Source of the DNA: Talinum fruticosum
Lineage: Eukaryota; Streptophyta; Magnoliopsida; Caryophyllales; Talinaceae
DNA length: 64,000 nucleotides
Reading direction: 5' to 3'
Assembly (NCBI GenBank): GCA_021018815.1
Contig: JAITYX010000042.1
Span: forward strand, 4,261,001 to 4,325,000
This document shows positions 59,723 through 64,000 of the stretch, one piece after another (position 1 is the first letter of the stretch; each line of letters opens with the position of its first letter). Both the position numbers and the translations under genes were made by a program. The notes under the pieces are model-generated. The model was not told the DNA's origin, made no database searches, and saw only the letters and a list, made by a program, of their open reading frames with translations.

Positions 59723-62700
59723 TTAAAAGGAGGAAAAACAGTGATCATGTTCAGAAGAGGTGGAGTCATCACAAGGAGAGTGATTATGCCTTCCTTCATA
59801 AGTTGTGATGACCATTCTGCAATCTTCTGACAACCTTTCCACTCTTTTCTTCACTCTGCAATTGTTATGTGTACATCTGTAGTAGCTCCTGTTATGTTGT
59901 CAATTAACAGTCCCCATTAATATTAATTCATCTATGTTTTCTATAAAAAATAATTAATCTAAGTAACAATAATAATAACAAAAAATAAATAATCTTCTTT
60001 ATAATTGACTCATATACACTGATTCTCAAACAACAGTTGTAGTCATTCACTGTGATATGTCTTCACCAAAAAAATCATGTAATATGTCAATTTAATAATT
60101 TTAGCTATACATTTGTCTGTGATATTATTATTATTATTATTATGGAGATGAATGTATACACAGTGATGTGAGAAAAATTGAAAAGAAAAGTAATGATTTA
60201 AGAAGGGGTACGAACAGCCATGATTAGCTGAAACTTTTTACAGAAATATAGGGAGCCAGTTGGATTGATATAATTATGCAGTCTTTGACTGAATTCAGAA
60301 TGAGTAAGATTCTGCGAGCAACAAACTACCAAAGGCTACAAGATATATCGATCACCCACGTACCCATTTATGTATTTGTAGGTTTCATTGCGAACTAGCT
60401 AAAGGGCCAATGCTTCTGGTCTAGGTCAAAACAAACACTGGCTAATTGGGAAAGAGAGAGATAGGGAGAGAGAATGATGGCATGATGGCATCGTATCTCT
60501 GTGACTGTGTGGTTTCATATGGAGCTATTGTCAAGTGTTGTAAGTGTATCGGTTTTCTCTTCAGACACTAGTATTCAAAGTATATCAGTAACAGTAATGT
60601 CTTATTACAGTAGACATTGAAAGTATTATAAATATCGAGTGAAAAATAGCATCACTCGATTTTACTAGTTCAGTCTTTCTTCATGATAACACCTGCTCAT
60701 AGTACCCTAATTAAGAAACCATAAACCCATCTATCAAGATGGTTTTTTTCTTTTTTTGGATGCAGATCGAAAGAGGGGCTTGATATAATTAGTCATAATT
60801 TTTTTGGGGAAACTTAGTCCCTACATTATCCGCATACCAAAATTTATGAATTTATCAATTATCCCAAAAGATGATGCATAATGCGACATATTATAAAGAC
60901 AGACGGTATGAAAAGCTTTCAAAAAATGTCATAACATGCTTATGGTAAGATTTATATATTAACTCATTGAAACTTACATACAAAACGCACATAAACAAAA
61001 ACATAAACATAAACGAACGTAAAAGGGCAGAAACGAACATAAATGAGTTGTTAAATAAGAAACGAACGAACATAAAAAGAACATAAAAAATAAAAATAAA
61101 ACATAAAACAGACATAAAACATAAATAGATTTTGCTTTTCATATAAAGTCGAACAGGCGCTGTATAGATGGATTGAAACATTGGCTGGTAGTCCATGGGT
61201 AGTATAAGATTCAAAATATATAAGTAAAGGTTGAGAATGATAAGCAAGAGTGTCTCATTGCCTGCTTTAAAAGCAACCTAATTAGCTACAAGATGTGATG
61301 CTTTTCTGTTGGTTATATCAGTGATTGACAAGAAGTGGATTAGGAGGGTGATTAATCAGTTACTATGCCTCGTATTTATGTCACACTATCAATTTATTTC
61401 CTTTTATGACCACTTTGAGAAGATTTTGGCCTCATGGCCATGCATATGTAATATATTTTCTTTTTATCATAGAAAAGCATGCATGTAATACTATAGACTT
61501 TTCTAATATGGTTGTTCCTCAAATTTGTGCACCCATATTAAAACATCAAGTATTACGTTTGATACAAGACTTAACAAAATTATCCTGTTATCATTTTAGC
61601 TTGGTTTAAATGGTATCTCTTATGTTTACGATGGAATCAGTCAACCTTATAGCTCTCCACACAAATATGGGGATGAACAAATGTCGCTTATATGGGAGAA
61701 TAGACTTGCAAACAAATAGGGCGTATTCATCCCCTCCCCAACAAACAAAAAAGATATATCGATTTTAACTATGTTAGGAAAACTAATGTAGTATATATAA
61801 AATTATTAAGTAACCAAAATTGAGGTTTATATAATAGACTTCGATCTAAAGTGTTTAATGTAACAGTATTCGATTAAATAAAATATTTAAGAACATAATG
61901 TGACATGACAATGAATTAAAATTTGATTCACATGAAATTTTTTATTTTTATTTTTTGAAGAACCCATGAATTAACATGCATGCATATATAGTATGAAGTG
62001 CATATGCTCTTCCATTTGCAAATTGGTAGTCCATTTATGTGTTCCACTTTATGACTGCAATAGCCCATCCATAGAGATTTTTATAGTGGTCTGAATGGAC
62101 CACACTTAAATGGTAATGTTCTAAGTTGCACCCACATATCTATGTTCTACATGTGAGATTCCCACCCATCCATTTTATATATTTAGGAATAGACACCACA
62201 TACTTGAAAACATTAAGGTTTTCTCTTTGAATTTCAGGTAATTAAATGGAGATATACCAGAGTAATAAAACCTAAGAACAATAGTTTCATGCCACTACAA
62301 ACATAGCTGGCTGCTACTGTTTACTTTGTTCCCTAGGAAAAAGAAAAAAGCACGTCAAAATGACGCAAAAACTAAACAGATTAGAGTCAATACAACAATA
62401 TGTCGTGTACATAGAAAAATTAGTTATTCTCCTTGTTATAATGATAAATTTGAATCTTTGCTATTTTTATTTATATTTCTTATATAGTGATAGTGTTAGA
62501 ATTGGAATTCAATTATATACATATTAATTTTTATAAGTACATCCTTTTTATGTCAAAATTTCTTATGTGTTCTTGACAAAATATAATCTTCTTTTTTTGA
62601 AAAAATAAAGAAGATAGCTTTGGAACTAAGTATATACATTGCTTCATTTTTTATTTATTTCACCATACAAAAAGCAACTAGAAGTAATTAAATCTAAAAA

Positions 62701-63992
62701 TACAGTTTCTTTAACGTAATTCGTGAGTAGAAAGCTACATTGGAAATTTTGTTGCATGTTTTTAAGTGAAATATTAATATAGCATTTAAAAATTAGCAAT
62801 TAGATAGAAAAAAACTTTATAAACTACATATTTAACTTGTCTTTTTAAGGTCAAACTTTATTTTCCGTCATTCAACTTAAATCCACTTGTTTTACTATTT
62901 CGTAATTTTTAGAAAAAACATTTTTGTACGAGTTAATTTGGAAAAAGTTTGGAAATCCGAAAATAGCATTTAAAAAAAAATTTAATAGGGAAAGAAAACC
63001 TAAGAAGAATTAAACATGGATTAAGCAAATTAATGGAGTGGGAGTAAGAGGTATATGTTGCTAATTACCTTGGATGAAGACTATTCTTGACGACTTTCTG
63101 GCCATACTTGCGCCATTTATAACCATCATCAAGCACATCTACATCACTTCTCGTTTGGAAACAAAATCTTGGCTCCCTCAGCTTCCTCCTTATCTTCGTT
63201 TTGCTCTTCTCTGAGCTCGAACTCTTCCACCTTCGATTTCAATACTCTTATAGTTACTCGTTGATTCATACATACACACATACATATATACGTATATATG
63301 TATATGTTTAGATTATATTCATATGTATACTATGCTTTTAAACCCATATATTTTTAAAAAAATCTATATTTGATGTTAAGAAAGAGTTCGAATACGTAAA
63401 AATGTATTATGAAATTTGAAGTAAAATTTTAAAATTCTCTATTGAGTTGTGAAAGAAATCTCTCAATTGGGATTTTGTGAATTATAATTTTTGAATGTAG
63501 TTATGTGAATGCACTTTATTTATTATCCCTTTTTTCTTAGAAAAATTCAAAGAATTTCCTAAAACTTATCCTTCAATTAGTTGGACTGGTGGTTTTCACA
63601 ACTCACCTAGATCATTTTTAAACGCTCTTGAAAATTGACAGAAAATAACTAGAAAATAGAAAAATATGTAGTAAGAGTACCAAGAATCACCCCCATCGTT
63701 GCGAGCACTTCCATTGGAGCTGTCCCCATTACCAGCTTTAGGATCTGATGATCCCTCCACCTGACCATGAAAAAATTCAATTTATGAATCGCATGTGTAC
63801 CATGTAACAATAACAATATAATCCAGTATGAATCCTAACAAAGTGACGAAAAAATATGAATAGATACAAATCTTTTTGCTCTGTTCTCGATAAATAGAGA
63901 GACTGTTTTTGATCGATTGAATCGAGAAAAATGTAGTGTGAATTATAACTAAAGGCAAATAGGTTAAAATATGTTGACATATATATCGTACC
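59723..63992 (-). CDS. WRKY12: WRKY12-type group IIc transcription factor (5' end outside the window)
   Basis: Minus-strand exons: ...63992 (edge of exon 1, ends CKQ), 63760-63681, 63230-63069 and 59888-59723, phases joining cleanly. Exon 2 reads [13 protein letters not shown] to GDSW. Exon 3 gives [20 protein letters not shown], then [20 protein letters not shown]. Exon 4 completes the zinc finger YYRCTHNNC...RHNH (C-X4-C-X23-H-X-H) and ends HDHCFSSF. The intron after the PR codons is the position conserved in this WRKY class. It binds W-box DNA in the nucleus. In Arabidopsis, WRKY12 represses secondary-wall genes in pith and affects flowering; the same role here is inferred from near-identity in the domain and tail. 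The intron between exons 3 and 4 is 3180 bp. The N-terminal exon and promoter are off the right edge. Confidence 0.93.
59889..63068 (-). other. Long WRKY12-like intron
   Basis: A 3.2-kb intron at the conserved WRKY site. It contains a short (TTA)n run (60125-60142), a degenerate array of acataaa / aacgaacataaa wording (about 60975-61125) and otherwise AT-rich DNA with no gene on either strand. The array is probably the interior of an old non-autonomous element. Confidence 0.6.
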
Positions 63993-64000
63993 TGCTTACA

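Noticed and set aside
1..64000. CRISPR arrays, bacterial operons, rRNA or tRNA genes
   Set aside because: No spaced identical repeats, no ribosomal motifs and no complete tRNA cloverleaf were found; the exon-intron genes are plant nuclear.

Overview
The window is nuclear DNA of a flowering plant, most likely a eudicot. Genes are split by AT-rich introns with GT/AG ends. Intergenic DNA is AT-rich and full of (TA)n and (TTA)n microsatellites, small DNA transposons and retroelement fragments. All four recognisable genes belong to well-known plant families. The species cannot be named from the sequence.

Layout. 1-15.8 kb: no convincing gene. It holds two satellite-like tandem arrays (about 253 bp and 197 bp units), copies of a poly(A)-ended retroposon family, a SINE-like element, a complete solo Ty1/copia LTR (9049-9713, 5-bp target duplication) and a smaller LTR-like element (11123-11396). 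15.8-17.6 kb: an intronless plus-strand gene for a DAD1/PLA1-I class chloroplast-type phospholipase A1. Its frame is broken just before the C-terminal part that carries the catalytic His. 17.6-40.8 kb: no recognisable gene. It contains a Stowaway-like MITE with a hAT-like element nested in it (20576-21431), a second hAT-like element (33459-33951), repeated SINE-like units near 23 kb, and patches of degenerate short-period repeats.

40.9-49.0 kb: a minus-strand plasma-membrane H+-ATPase gene (P3A type, closest in remembered motifs to AHA7), resolved here into 19 exons. One intron carries a ~1.3 kb insertion with an internal 291-bp tandem duplication. The C-terminal regulatory tail cannot be completed in the usual form. 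49-55.4 kb: LINE and RNase H remnants and a few exon-like islands. 55.5-59.0 kb: a minus-strand UPF0565/C2orf69-like alpha/beta-hydrolase gene with three coding exons and a 5' UTR intron. 59.7-64.0 kb: a minus-strand WRKY12-type group IIc transcription factor gene whose first exon runs off the right edge.

The four genes (lipid hydrolysis for jasmonate-type signalling, proton pumping, an organelle-type hydrolase, a secondary-wall/flowering regulator) have no evident joint function; this is ordinary plant gene order. I found no new biological system. The points most worth checking are the broken lipase, the odd H+-ATPase tail, an unexplained AT-rich reading frame in the C2orf69-like 5' intron, and the nested and precisely bounded transposons.
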